From Oscillospiraceae bacterium (GTDB lineage: Bacteria > Bacillota > Clostridia > Oscillospirales > Acutalibacteraceae), in assembly GCA_902762875.1 (NCBI GenBank), contig CACWPS010000014.1, forward strand, positions 1 to 34,766: a stretch of DNA of 34,766 nt, read 5' to 3'. The notes beneath the pieces were generated by a model. The model saw only the letters and a program-made list of their open reading frames with translations, searched no databases and was not told the DNA's origin. Positions 7,434 to 15,281 of the stretch are shown here, one piece after another (positions within the stretch are counted from its first letter, which is position 1; each line of letters opens with the position of its first letter). A program made the translations under genes and the position numbers.

Positions 7434-8366
7434 TTATTCGTCGGCATTTTCACCGTTAAGCTTTGCCTGACTGATTTTTTTAATTTGAGTTTCCTCAAAG
7501 TCACATTCTTTATTTAATTCCTTAAGTCTCTCCCTTGAGAGCATTTTGTGGGGGCCGTAGAGTTGCTGAACAGCAAGCTGAATAAAACCGCCTATAAGGG
7601 AAGAGCATGCCCAGTAGAAGGTAACACCGCCGGGCAGAGAAAATCCGATAAACAGCGATATTAAGGGCATTGTAAGCATCATACCCATCATATTAGGCGC
7701 ATCGGGATTAATTTTCTTTTGCATCATGGTAGAAAGCACGCTTGTAAGCATCTGTGCTAAAAATGCAATTATAGGCATTGCCCAGATAGGCTTTATATCA
7801 TGGAAAATATCAAAGGAAAATTTCGGGGTCTGGGTCAAATCAATTCCAAAGAAATTGAAGTTTAAGGTGTTAAGCTTATTTGCAATTTCGGGGACGCTGA
7901 GGCTTCCGTTGCGTACCGCCTCGATAATCTGAAGCTCACTTCTGGCATTTGCGGCAAGGCCCAGCTGACTTGCCGCATCGGAAATTGTCGCCGAATCAAT
8001 ATGAAGAAGATAGGTAAGCGGCGACATAATGAGCCAGTATATGCTCATCATAACCACGAGACGGATAATCATAGGCAGACAGCCGCCCGACATAGAGACA
8101 TTTTCCTCTTGGTAAAGCTGCTGCATAGCCTCGCTGTATTTCTGCTTATCGTCGCCGTAGCGCTTTTTAAGCTCATCAAGCTTGGGTTTAATCCTGGTCT
8201 GCTGAACCGAGGACTTCTGGCTTTTAATAGTAAGTGGTATAAAGGCTAAGTTTGCCAAAAGGGTGAAAACAAAAACAGAAGCGGCGAAATTACCGCCGAA
8301 AATTCCTGCCAAAAATTCCAGCACCCAGCCTAAAGGTATATTGATGATATTAAATAATGTTTGCAT
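7434..8366 (-). CDS. yidC: membrane protein insertase YidC/SpoIIIJ/Oxa1 family
   Basis: A 310-residue polytopic insertase that inserts and folds membrane proteins, alone or with SecYEG. The 60KD_IMP core is visible: FTLLANLAFIPLTIKSQKSS, then the cytoplasmic hairpin (LKKRYGDDKQKYSEAMQQLYQEENV, about 68-92), MSGGCLPMIIRL, and later spans near residues 188-260. Unlike the Gram-negative forms it has no large periplasmic domain, as expected for a Gram-positive bacterium. The middle loop (about 120-185) is longer than in Bacillus SpoIIIJ. No lipobox is visible at the N-terminus. Lies between yidD and jag. Confidence 0.95.
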   Translation of the reverse strand: MQTLFNIINIPLGWVLEFLAGIFGGNFAASVFVFTLLANLAFIPLTIKSQKSSVQQTRIKPKLDELKKRYGDDKQKYSEAMQQLYQEENVSMSGGCLPMIIRLVVMMSIYWLIMSPLTYLLHIDSATISDAASQLGLAANARSELQIIEAVRNGSLSVPEIANKLNTLNFNFFGIDLTQTPKFSFDIFHDIKPIWAMPIIAFLAQMLTSVLSTMMQKKINPDAPNMMGMMLTMPLISLFIGFSLPGGVTFYWACSSLIGGFIQLAVQQLYGPHKMLSRERLKELNKECDFEETQIKKISQAKLNGENADE

Positions 8367-8424
8367 TTATACACCGTCCATTCGCGCCGTATTGTACGGC
8401 AACGGTTATTGTTTAAATAATTTT

Positions 8425-8655
8425 TTACATTTTGCCGCATCTTTTTTCGGGGACGGGGTCATAACCGCCCTTACAAAGGGGGTTGCACCTTAAAATTCTC
8501 CAAATGCTAAGCGCCGTTCCGACTATTGCCCCTCTTTTTTGTATCGCCTCAATCGCATAGGCGGAGCAGGTGGGGGTAAATCGGCAACAGGAAATCTTGC
8601 GCGGCGAGATATTTTTTTGATAAAATTTAATCAAGCTTATCAGTAGCCTGCTCAT
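8425..8655 (-). CDS. yidD: membrane protein insertion efficiency factor YidD
   Basis: A 76-residue protein with the YidD core: [13 protein letters not shown], then [15 protein letters not shown] and [17 protein letters not shown]. The three conserved cysteine positions are present. YidD is a small membrane-associated protein that helps YidC-dependent insertion. Its start lies inside the end of rnpA (29-bp overlap), so the two are probably coupled, and yidC follows 58 bp later. Confidence 0.96.
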   Translation of the reverse strand: MSRLLISLIKFYQKNISPRKISCCRFTPTCSAYAIEAIQKRGAIVGTALSIWRILRCNPLCKGGYDPVPEKRCGKM

Positions 8656-8998
8656 TTTCTTTTGCTTCGCTCCATATGCCCGCCGATTTTAAAAGCGACC
8701 TCATTGTCGCCGCGGCGGCGGTGCTTTTAATGTCAAGTATCCTGGTTCTTGCAACTATTACGAAATCGTATCCCGAGGGAATATTTGGCAAGCACCCCCT
8801 GAATGCGGCGGTTATAACCCGCTTTGCACGGTTACGCTTTACCGCACAGCCCAGCTTCTTCCCCGCCGTTATGCCAAGCCTTACTCCCCTGCGGGTTTTG
8901 ACCGCATAAATAACAAAGTAAGGGCAAACAAGGGATTTTCCCTTTTTATAAGCACGGCGGAAGCTGTAATTTTCTTTCAGTTTTACTATAATACCCAT
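8627..8998 (-). CDS. rnpA: ribonuclease P protein component
   Basis: A 123-residue basic protein that binds the RNase P RNA and helps recognise the pre-tRNA leader. Visible features are the N-terminal [16 protein letters not shown] and the RNR-type motif [10 protein letters not shown] (about 62-71). I chose ATG at 8998; a GTG 24 bp upstream lies inside the hairpin that follows rpmH. The RBS (AAGG) is weak and close to the start, so translation may depend on coupling or leakage. It sits between rpmH and yidD, the standard order. Confidence 0.95.
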   Translation of the reverse strand: MGIIVKLKENYSFRRAYKKGKSLVCPYFVIYAVKTRRGVRLGITAGKKLGCAVKRNRAKRVITAAFRGCLPNIPSGYDFVIVARTRILDIKSTAAAATMRSLLKSAGIWSEAKENEQATDKLD

Positions 8999-9006
8999 AG
9001 CCTTAA

Positions 9007-9036
9007 TAAAAGGAAAAGCCACATTGAAGTGGCTTT
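9007..9036 (-). terminator. partial terminator/attenuator between rpmH and rnpA
   Basis: Minus-strand RNA: perfect 8-bp stem AAAGCCAC/GTGGCTTT (9029-9036 and 9015-9022) with a 6-nt loop, then TCCTTTT. The first stem bases overlap the rpmH stop codon. It probably reduces readthrough from the highly expressed rpmH into rnpA rather than ending the transcript fully. Confidence 0.7.
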
Positions 9037-9169
9037 AGTATGTCAACTGCTTTCTGCCCTTTGCTCTGCGGCGTGCGAGCACCTTGCGGCCGTTAGAGGT
9101 TGCCATTCTCTTTAAAAAGCCATGCTCCTTTTTTCTGTGAAGCTTCTTAGGCTGATATGTCCTTTTCAT
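9035..9169 (-). CDS. rpmH: 50S ribosomal protein L34
   Basis: A 44-residue highly basic protein starting [18 protein letters not shown] and containing [20 protein letters not shown], the universal L34 sequence and length. The start is ATG at 9169, preceded by AAGGAGGG. First gene of the rpmH-rnpA-yidD-yidC-jag cluster. dnaA, which often lies divergently next to rpmH, is not here; the upstream neighbour is manA. Confidence 0.98.
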   Translation of the reverse strand: MKRTYQPKKLHRKKEHGFLKRMATSNGRKVLARRRAKGRKQLTY

Positions 9170-9257
9170 TTACGAACCCTCCTTATTAAACACATTGCGG
9201 TTATTTGGACTAATGTGAAGTCCCGAGATAATTTTAGTCATAACCTATCGATTTTAG

Positions 9258-9287
9258 ATTATAACCCAAATTCTATGCATATGTCAA
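9258..9287 (-). promoter_or_regulatory. rpmH promoter
   Basis: Minus strand TTGACA (9282-9287), 18-nt spacer, TATAAT (9258-9263). The leader to rpmH is about 80 nt. I looked for DnaA boxes in 9170-9330 because rpmH often adjoins oriC, and found none convincing. Confidence 0.85.
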
Positions 9288-9327
9288 CAAAAATATTTTT
9301 AAATACGAAAATTTCCGAAAATTTCAC

Positions 9328-9499
9328 AGTCTGTCAATAAAGCTTGTTTTAGGCTCCCCTTGTCAGGGGATCTGTCTGCGGAGCAGACTGAGGGGTAGTC
9401 AGAAAAGGCTTTATTAAAGCATTTTCTCTCCCTCCGTCACGGCAAAGCCGTGCCACCTCCCTCGTCAGAGGGAGGCTAAATACAGTTTATCGACACTAA
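9328..9499. repeat. MITE-like palindromic repeat, copy 3
   Basis: Core: GGCTCCCCTTGTCAGGGG, a small TCTGCGGAGCAGA stem, CTGAGGGG, a spacer TTTATTAAAGCATTTTCT, then CTCCCTCCGTCACGGC/GCCGTG and CCTCCCTCGTCAGAGGGAGG. The spacer and right half closely match copy 5. The flanks form another imperfect inverted repeat around TGTCAATAAA (9332-9341) and TTTATCGACA (9486-9495). No target duplication was found and the exact ends are uncertain. Confidence 0.65.
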
Positions 9500-9502
9500 C
9501 AA

Positions 9503-9530
9503 AAATTTTATACTCTGCTGTATAAAATTT
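9503..9530 (-). terminator. possible manA terminator overlapping its stop codon
   Basis: Perfect 11-bp arms AAATTTTATAC/GTATAAAATTT with a 6-nt loop; on the minus strand the second arm runs into TTTTTG. The stem is AT-rich and includes the last manA codons, so strength is doubtful. Confidence 0.5.
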
Positions 9531-10464
9531 CGGCCTTGCCCGAGATTTTAACCTCGAAATCGGCGGGAATAAAGATACTTCCGCCCTTTTTTGCGGAAAT
9601 GCTGCCGCCGTTCCACCGGAGATTAAGCTCGCCGTCCAAGACAAGAAGTGAAATAAAGCTGTCGCTTAAAGAAAGCTCGGTTTCCCCGTCAAGGGTCAAA
9701 AGCTCGGCGGTGAACAAATTGCAGGAGGCAAGCTTCCTTACGGTTCCGTATTTTTCCTGCCTTATTTCGCCCACATTGCCGTAGGGAACCTTAGGCTCTG
9801 TACGGCTTGTAACCTCAAGAGCCTTTTCAATATGTAAAGGACGGGGTTTGCCGTCAGCGCCCAGTCTGCCGTAATCCGAAACTCGGTAGGTGGTGTTTGA
9901 GTTCTGCTGAACCTCGGCTATCAGTATCCCTGCTCCTATTGCGTGGAGCGTGCCCGCCGAGATAAAGAAAACATCACCCTTATGAACGGGAACATAATTG
10001 CAGATTTCGGGAAGAGTGTTATCCTTAATTCTCTGTTCAAGCTCCTCCTTTGAAACCTCACGGTTAAAGCCGTAGATAAGCTCGGCACCCTCGTCGCAGT
10101 CAACAACATACCACATCTCGGTCTTGCCGAACTCACCCTCGTTTTTAAGGGCGTATTCATCATCGGGATGAACCTGAACCGAAAGACGGTCCTTAGCGTC
10201 GATAAGCTTTATTAAAAGGGGAAAGTAGGGAAATTCAGCCGCCTTTTTGCCTATCGCCTTATCCCCCCAAAGCTCGATAACCTCGGAAAGCGTTTTGCCT
10301 GCAAGGTCGCCGTTTGTTACGGTATCTGCCCCGTCCTTATGGCAGGAAAGCACCCAAGCCTCGGCAGCTATGTCCTTCTCGGTCTCATACTTATATTCGG
10401 TTTTTAGTCTTGTTCCGCCCCAAAGGTAGTCCTTAACGGCGGGTTTTAATAATAACGGATACAT
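9508..10464 (-). CDS. manA: mannose-6-phosphate isomerase, class I
   Basis: A 318-residue zinc-dependent cupin enzyme interconverting mannose-6-phosphate and fructose-6-phosphate. The metal site is recognisable: Gln97 and His99 (SVQVHPDDEYA), Glu116 (GKTEMWYV) and His174 (SAGTLHAIGAG), with the later EVQQNSNTTYRVSDYGR motif. The length fits the short Gram-positive type. It is divergent from the esterase gene at 10551 and reads toward repeat copy 3. The RBS is AAAGGAG. It feeds mannose into glycolysis or supplies mannose-6-phosphate for GDP-mannose. Confidence 0.95.
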   Translation of the reverse strand: MYPLLLKPAVKDYLWGGTRLKTEYKYETEKDIAAEAWVLSCHKDGADTVTNGDLAGKTLSEVIELWGDKAIGKKAAEFPYFPLLIKLIDAKDRLSVQVHPDDEYALKNEGEFGKTEMWYVVDCDEGAELIYGFNREVSKEELEQRIKDNTLPEICNYVPVHKGDVFFISAGTLHAIGAGILIAEVQQNSNTTYRVSDYGRLGADGKPRPLHIEKALEVTSRTEPKVPYGNVGEIRQEKYGTVRKLASCNLFTAELLTLDGETELSLSDSFISLLVLDGELNLRWNGGSISAKKGGSIFIPADFEVKISGKAEILYSRV

Positions 10465-10496
10465 ATATTTTTGCTCCTTTTGAAATTAAATTCTTA

Positions 10497-10525
10497 TTGA
10501 CAGCACAGTTTCAGCGTGCTAATAT
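10497..10525 (+). promoter_or_regulatory. promoter of the esterase gene
   Basis: TTGACA (10497-10502), 17-nt spacer, TAATAT (10520-10525). GGAAGGG precedes the ATG at 10551. The 86-bp gap to the divergent manA means regulation could be shared. Confidence 0.75.
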
Positions 10526-10550
10526 ATGAAAAAAGGAAGGGTGAATATTT

Positions 10551-11393
10551 ATGAAATGCGAAGTTTTACATTTAAAGGATTACTACCCGTTTTTAGGAGA
10601 GGACAACTGTGACCCGACGGTTGAAATGTATCTTCCCTTTAATTTGACCGAAATGGGCCGCCAGAATGACAAAAGGCCCTGTATGATAGTCTGCCCCGGC
10701 GGCGGATACGCTTTTTCTTCCCAGCGGGAGGCAGAGCCTATCGCTTTGCAGTTCTTACCACAGGGTTACAATGTTTTTACTATCACATATTCTGTTAACC
10801 CCCACCGTTTCCCCACCCAGCTTCGTGAGGTTGCGGCGTTAATGGAGCTTATATACAAAAATGCAGACGCTTGGAACTGCGACACCGAAAAAATCGCAAT
10901 CATCGGCTTTTCCGCCGGCGGTCACCTTGCCGCCCATTATTCCACAATGTTCGACTGTAAGGAAGTAAGGGAGGTTTTCCCCGAAAGCAAGTCGGTAAAC
11001 GCCTCTGTGCTTTGCTACCCCGTAATCACAGCCGACCCTTCGCACGCAGAGAAGGGAAGTATTCACAATCTGGTTGGAAAAACCGATATTTCCCCCGAAG
11101 AAAGGGAATATTTCTCCTGCGAAAAGAATGTTAAGGACACCACTCCCCCCGCCTTTATATGGCACACCGCAGAGGACGGTTTAGTACCTGTTATGAACAG
11201 TATGCTTTATGCCGAAGCATTGAGCGCACACAAGGTTCCCTTTGAGCTTCACATTTATCCTTACGGTGCCCACGGTCTTTCAACAGGCGATGCGCAAACC
11301 AACGGCAATATGAACGAAAAAATCGAGCATGTGGGCAACTGGCTTACAAGCCTTGAAAAATGGCTTAAGCTAATCGGCTTTACAAGAAGCTAA
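10551..11393 (+). CDS. alpha/beta-hydrolase, acetyl-esterase-like
   Basis: A 280-residue serine hydrolase of the BD-FAE/Axe-type esterase group. Visible features are the oxyanion segment CPGGGYAF (about 48-55), the nucleophile elbow IIGFSAGGHLA (Ser121), the acid WHTAEDGLVP (Asp209) and the histidine GAHGLS (His241). No signal peptide is seen, so it acts in the cytoplasm, probably removing acetyl groups from imported plant oligosaccharides. It is the only plus-strand gene between manA and the SRP RNA, and its stop overlaps the convergent HAD gene by 4 bp. The exact substrate is not readable from sequence. Confidence 0.87.
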   Translation: MKCEVLHLKDYYPFLGEDNCDPTVEMYLPFNLTEMGRQNDKRPCMIVCPGGGYAFSSQREAEPIALQFLPQGYNVFTITYSVNPHRFPTQLREVAALMELIYKNADAWNCDTEKIAIIGFSAGGHLAAHYSTMFDCKEVREVFPESKSVNASVLCYPVITADPSHAEKGSIHNLVGKTDISPEEREYFSCEKNVKDTTPPAFIWHTAEDGLVPVMNSMLYAEALSAHKVPFELHIYPYGAHGLSTGDAQTNGNMNEKIEHVGNWLTSLEKWLKLIGFTRS

Positions 11394-12070
11394 AGTATTT
11401 CTTTTAACTCTTCAAGGGAAGAAATTTCATATTTTGAATTATATTTTTTAGGAAGATGTGCGGGATTGTACCAACAGGTATCAATTCCCGCATTTTTTCC
11501 GCCCAAAATATCCGAGCTCTGGGAGTCCCCTATAATAAGGATTTTTCCCCTGTCCTTTTCGGGAATATGCTCAATAATATAGTCGAAATACTCCTTTTCG
11601 GGCTTTTGATAGCCGGAATCCTCAGAGACAAAAACCCTGTTAAAATAAGGTGCTAAGCCCGAGCCCTCTATGCGGCGGTACTGGGTGGTGGAAAGTCCGT
11701 TTGTTGTGGCGTAAAGCTTATAGCCCTTATCCCTCAAATAATTGAGAATGTCAAACGCTCCGTCAACGGTAAAATATCCTTCCGAAAGGCCCCTGCCGTA
11801 CTCAGCTGAGAGTGCGGCGGGGTCGCCCTTACAGCCGAAAAACTCTAAAAGCCTTTTAAAACGCCCTGTGAAAATCTCGCTTTTAGGTATTTCGCCCCGT
11901 TCAAAGCTTTCCCAAAAGCCTTTATTTATCTTTGAATAGGTGCGTACCGCCTCATCATCAAAGGGCAGGGAGTTGTTTTTAAGCACCTTGCGTACAGCGT
12001 ATGCCTCTGCCTTCTTAAAATCAAGCAGGGTATCGTCAAGGTCAAGAAACAAGGAAGTATAGCTTATCAC
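11390..12070 (-). CDS. HAD-superfamily hydrolase, YjjG/YfnB-like nucleotidase
   Basis: A 226-residue HAD hydrolase with motif I FLDLDDTLLDF (Asp10, Asp12), motif II in ATTNGLS (about 120), motif III lysine in GYQKPEKEYFDYI and motif IV IIGDSQSSDILGGKNAG. The cap is of the helical subfamily-I type and the closest family I recognise is YjjG/YfnB, 5'-nucleotidases that also cleave non-canonical nucleotides. It overlaps galU by 4 bp (ATGA) and is the last gene of the operon starting at 15945. The 3' end overlaps the convergent esterase with no terminator between. Confidence 0.88.
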   Translation of the reverse strand: MISYTSLFLDLDDTLLDFKKAEAYAVRKVLKNNSLPFDDEAVRTYSKINKGFWESFERGEIPKSEIFTGRFKRLLEFFGCKGDPAALSAEYGRGLSEGYFTVDGAFDILNYLRDKGYKLYATTNGLSTTQYRRIEGSGLAPYFNRVFVSEDSGYQKPEKEYFDYIIEHIPEKDRGKILIIGDSQSSDILGGKNAGIDTCWYNPAHLPKKYNSKYEISSLEELKEIL

Positions 12071-12936
12071 AGCGTTTTTACAAGCTCCTTAAGGTAATTC
12101 TTTAACTCTTCCTTAATTTCGGGGTGATTAAGCCCCACCTCTATATTCGCTCTAAGCATACCGAATTTATTGCCCATATCATAGCGTATGCCGCTGAAAT
12201 CGACACCTATCATACCGTATTTCACCGCAAGCTCCCGCATAGCGTCGGTAAGCTGAAGCTCGCCGCCCACGCCTAAAGGGGTGCGCTCTAAGATGCTGAA
12301 AATCTCGCTGTCCAGCACACAGCGGCCTAAGATAGAGTAATTTGAAAATTTCTTATCAAGGCTGGGTTTTTCAATCATATCGCTGACTGCGAAATTTTTA
12401 TCGTCAATTCTTTCGGTTTTTAATGAACAATATTTAACAACCAGCTCATCGGGAACTTCCTTTATTCCCACAACGCTTTTGCCGTATTTTTCGTAAGCCT
12501 CGCAGAGCTCGCCTATAGCGGGGATTTCGCCCACTATAACATCATCGCCGTAAAGGACGGCAAAGGGCTCGTCCCCCACAAATTTCTTAGCACGAAGCAC
12601 CGCATCGCCAAGGCCTTTGGTTTCCTTTTGGCGTATAAAGTATATATTTGCAAGGTTTGCAACCTTATTAAGGGTTTCAAGCATCTCGGTGTTGCCCCGT
12701 CTTTCAAGCATTGCCTCAAGCTCAATAGAATGGTCAAAATGGTCCTCTATAATACCCTTGCCTCGGTTGGTAATTATGAGAATATCGGTTATTCCCGCAT
12801 TTACCGCCTCTTCAACGATATACTGTATTGCGGGCTTATCCACAATGGGGAGCATCTCCTTAGGCATAGCCTTAGATGCAGGAAGCACTCTTGTGCCGAG
12901 ACCTGCTGCGGGTATAATCGCTTTTTTGATTTTCAT
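12067..12936 (-). CDS. galU: UTP-glucose-1-phosphate uridylyltransferase
   Basis: A 289-residue nucleotidyltransferase making UDP-glucose from UTP and glucose-1-phosphate. The N-terminal IPAAGLGTRVLPASKAMPKEMLP (about 8-30) is the GalU/GtaB signature, followed by KPAIQYIVEEAVNAGI. The length matches the family. The ATG at 12936 has GAGGAG about 8 nt upstream. It is 23 bp downstream of a zinc-ribbon membrane-protein gene and coupled to a HAD hydrolase. UDP-glucose would feed glycolipid, teichoic-acid or capsule synthesis. Confidence 0.96.
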   Translation of the reverse strand: MKIKKAIIPAAGLGTRVLPASKAMPKEMLPIVDKPAIQYIVEEAVNAGITDILIITNRGKGIIEDHFDHSIELEAMLERRGNTEMLETLNKVANLANIYFIRQKETKGLGDAVLRAKKFVGDEPFAVLYGDDVIVGEIPAIGELCEAYEKYGKSVVGIKEVPDELVVKYCSLKTERIDDKNFAVSDMIEKPSLDKKFSNYSILGRCVLDSEIFSILERTPLGVGGELQLTDAMRELAVKYGMIGVDFSGIRYDMGNKFGMLRANIEVGLNHPEIKEELKNYLKELVKTL

Positions 12937-12959
12937 AAATTTTTCTCCTCTTTTTTATT

Positions 12960-13808
12960 TTAAAGTGCAGAAAGTAAAACCGTGATTGTGGATGCTATAT
13001 TATTAATTACTACCATCGAAATAATGCCTACTGCTAACATTCCCCCCGAGACCCCGCCTAAGGAAGAAAGTCCCATTCGGTAATACCTCTGGTCGATTCC
13101 GTTTTGCAAAAAGCCCTTTATAGATTTTACGCAATGATTCTTATATGCGTAAAATCCAAAAAGTCCTGAAAGCACACAAGTGGCAAGGCGTGCAAGGTTA
13201 TTGAGTCCCGAAGCCAAAAGGTCAAGTGCGGTTTGACTGCCACCTAAATTTTCAAATGCGTCAAGCAAGGCCTCTTGGTCGCCCTCGGTTATCGATTCAA
13301 AAATATTGCTTATGCTTTCGGAATTTGTGTCATAGGTAAGCGCCGCAGTTGTAAAGCTAAGTACTGTTCCCGCCGCAAGGAGCAGTAAGGCAATTTTATA
13401 CATTTTACGGTAAAAGAACCATAGCGCCGCCCCAAACGGTCCGAATAAATAGCCTAAAATACCGGCAGGCCAGCACCAGGTTACCTTGGAACGGGTAATT
13501 TCCATTTTTAAAAATTTAGGCATTATCTCCGCCGATTTTTTGCCCACAAAGAAGGCAACATCCTCGGCAGGGACACCGTCTATTGCATAAGAGGTATAGG
13601 TATTGTAGGGTGAACCTTGGGTTTCGCCGTAGGGCGGGGTATAACCGCTTTGGGTTCCATCGGTATCGGCCTTATTCTCAGCCTCATTACCTATAAAATC
13701 CGACTCTGCCTTAGGCTCACTTTTCACAAGGGGAGCACCGCAGTTCTTGCAATAAACATAATCATCTTCATTTTCCACTCCGCATTCGGAACAAATTTTT
13801 TTATCCAT
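12960..13808 (-). CDS. zinc-ribbon membrane protein, DUF2628-like (paralogue B)
   Basis: A 282-residue protein: an N-terminal zinc ribbon (Cys6, Cys9, Cys20, Cys23 in CSEC...CKNC), an acidic polar linker (about 30-75), the segment GVPAEDVAFFVG...IMPKFLKME, then a membrane part with the motif WFFYRKMYKIALLLLAAG (about 130-147) and further hydrophobic segments near 203-222 and 255-280. The RKMYK motif and the preceding W-rich segment resemble DUF2628-type proteins of unknown function. It shares this plan with the adjacent upstream gene, 11 bp away, so the two look like diverged tandem duplicates. Function unknown. Confidence 0.8.
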   Translation of the reverse strand: MDKKICSECGVENEDDYVYCKNCGAPLVKSEPKAESDFIGNEAENKADTDGTQSGYTPPYGETQGSPYNTYTSYAIDGVPAEDVAFFVGKKSAEIMPKFLKMEITRSKVTWCWPAGILGYLFGPFGAALWFFYRKMYKIALLLLAAGTVLSFTTAALTYDTNSESISNIFESITEGDQEALLDAFENLGGSQTALDLLASGLNNLARLATCVLSGLFGFYAYKNHCVKSIKGFLQNGIDQRYYRMGLSSLGGVSGGMLAVGIISMVVINNIASTITVLLSAL

Positions 13809-13819
13809 AGCCTTTCTCC

Positions 13820-14761
13820 CTACATAAACTTAGCTATAATCGAAGGTAAATACTCCACCGCCATAAAACCGATAAGGAAGAGGAGCATATTAACCCCGCC
13901 CTTTTTTCGGTAATCGTAATCCATATCTTCGCTCTCGTTACGGATTTTCTTTACCGTCTCTATCGTATAGCTTTTGTAAATATAATCGCCGAAAATTCCC
14001 GAAACAATGCGTATTGCAAAATTTAAAACAAGGCCTATCAGGGCAAAAATCATAACCGCCGCACCTATATCCGAAAGGTGTAATAAAGCGTTATTAATAA
14101 TGTCGGTATAGGTCTCGTTACCCACATAGCCTAAATTATAAATTGCATTGCTTAAGGGCAAATAAAGAAGTGATGCCGTTACGGTTAAAAGCCCCGCCAC
14201 AACCCCGCTTTTATACATTTTGCGGGAAAGCATCCATGCGCAGGGGAAGAAAAACGCCATCCAGTTCCAAGAGGTTCGGTTGTTTTTGTTTAACACCGCA
14301 AATTTCGGAATATATCTTGGCGTATTTGCCGCAACAAGCCACTTTGCTTCCTCTGCGGTCACACCGTCACCTATATCACAGTCTGCGGGAACACCGCCCA
14401 AAAAGTCAAAGCTTACGAAGCTTCCCCCCGCCTTTGCGATATTAGGTGCCCCGCATTTAGGACAGGCATTAAGGGAAAAATCATAGCTTTCGTGGCACAT
14501 CCGGCAGGTGATTTCCCCCTCGGCATTCTCACCCGTGTGTTCTCTCTCCGCCTCATTTTCTGGGCACGCTTCCTCGGCGGTTTTAAGCTTATCATACTGC
14601 TTATCCGTTCCGTGGAGGGCCTCAAGTGCGCAGTGCCCTATCTCGTTATAGCACTCCCTGTGATGAGGCGCTCCGCAAACAGGACAGTAAACCGCATCAT
14701 CATCCTCGAAAAGATAAGCGTGACATCTTACACATGTAATGCCATTAGTATCAAAACTCAT
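13820..14761 (-). CDS. RING-like/zinc-ribbon membrane protein, DUF2628-like (paralogue A)
   Basis: A 313-residue protein with two cysteine modules. The first (Cys10, Cys13, Cys26, Cys29, His33/34, Cys37, Cys44) resembles the prokaryotic RING-finger family; the second (Cys86, Cys89, Cys100, Cys103) is a zinc ribbon. After that come GVTAEEAKWLVAANTPRYIPKF and TSWNWMAFFFPCAWMLSRKMYK (about 163-184), the shared motif with the neighbour, then roughly three to four membrane spans. I chose ATG at 14761 because GAGGTG lies 7 nt upstream; the alternative start 9 bp earlier lacks an RBS. It overlaps the end of the Nudix gene by 11 bp. Function unknown. Confidence 0.8.
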   Translation of the reverse strand: MSFDTNGITCVRCHAYLFEDDDAVYCPVCGAPHHRECYNEIGHCALEALHGTDKQYDKLKTAEEACPENEAEREHTGENAEGEITCRMCHESYDFSLNACPKCGAPNIAKAGGSFVSFDFLGGVPADCDIGDGVTAEEAKWLVAANTPRYIPKFAVLNKNNRTSWNWMAFFFPCAWMLSRKMYKSGVVAGLLTVTASLLYLPLSNAIYNLGYVGNETYTDIINNALLHLSDIGAAVMIFALIGLVLNFAIRIVSGIFGDYIYKSYTIETVKKIRNESEDMDYDYRKKGGVNMLLFLIGFMAVEYLPSIIAKFM

Positions 14762-15281
14762 AAACTGCACCTCTAAGCTCTTTTATCTTTCCGAAAATAC
14801 TGTCAAAATATTCTTTACCGTAATTGTGGAAGTTTCCGTTCTCAATCATTTCCCGAAGCTCCTCCTCGGTAACCCACTTAGCCTCTGCCACCTCGGAACG
14901 CTGGAGCACAAGCTCGCTTTCGGGAATATCGCATACTATAGCCCAAACATCAAGGAGTGAATTACGCCTTTTAATCCTTTCAAGCTTTTTAAGGCTTTGC
15001 TCGTCGGATTTTATACCCAGCTCCTCAAAAAGCTCCCTTCTTGCGGCGGCGAAGGAATCCTCCCCCGAAACAGCCGCTCCGCCCGTTGCCGCCCATTCGC
15101 CCGGCATAAGCTTTTTATCCTCCGCACGGCGCTGAATTAAAAAGTCCCCCTTGCCCGAGACAATCCATATATGCACAACAAGGTGGTATTCCCCCGACTT
15201 TAAAACGCCTTGACCCCGCAAAGCGGTTTTGCCTGTGGGAGTTCCGTTTTCGTCAAGCACATCCCATATTTCAATACTCAT
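14751..15281 (-). CDS. Nudix hydrolase
   Basis: A 176-residue Nudix protein. The Nudix box is perfect: GAAVSGEDSFAAARRELFEELGI (G-x5-E-x7-REUxEE-x-GU; about residues 69-91). The N-terminus (EIWDVLDENGTPTGKTALRG...YHLVVHIWIV) is like the IPP-isomerase/YfcD group, which acts on diphosphate-linked small molecules. The substrate cannot be told from sequence. It overlaps the beta-helix gene upstream by 11 bp and the zinc protein downstream by 11 bp, a tightly coupled operon. Confidence 0.9.
   Translation of the reverse strand: MSIEIWDVLDENGTPTGKTALRGQGVLKSGEYHLVVHIWIVSGKGDFLIQRRAEDKKLMPGEWAATGGAAVSGEDSFAAARRELFEELGIKSDEQSLKKLERIKRRNSLLDVWAIVCDIPESELVLQRSEVAEAKWVTEEELREMIENGNFHNYGKEYFDSIFGKIKELRGAVYEF

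Noticed and set aside
9170-9330. Replication origin next to rpmH
   Set aside because: No DnaA-box cluster and no dnaA gene; the region holds only the rpmH promoter and part of repeat copy 3.
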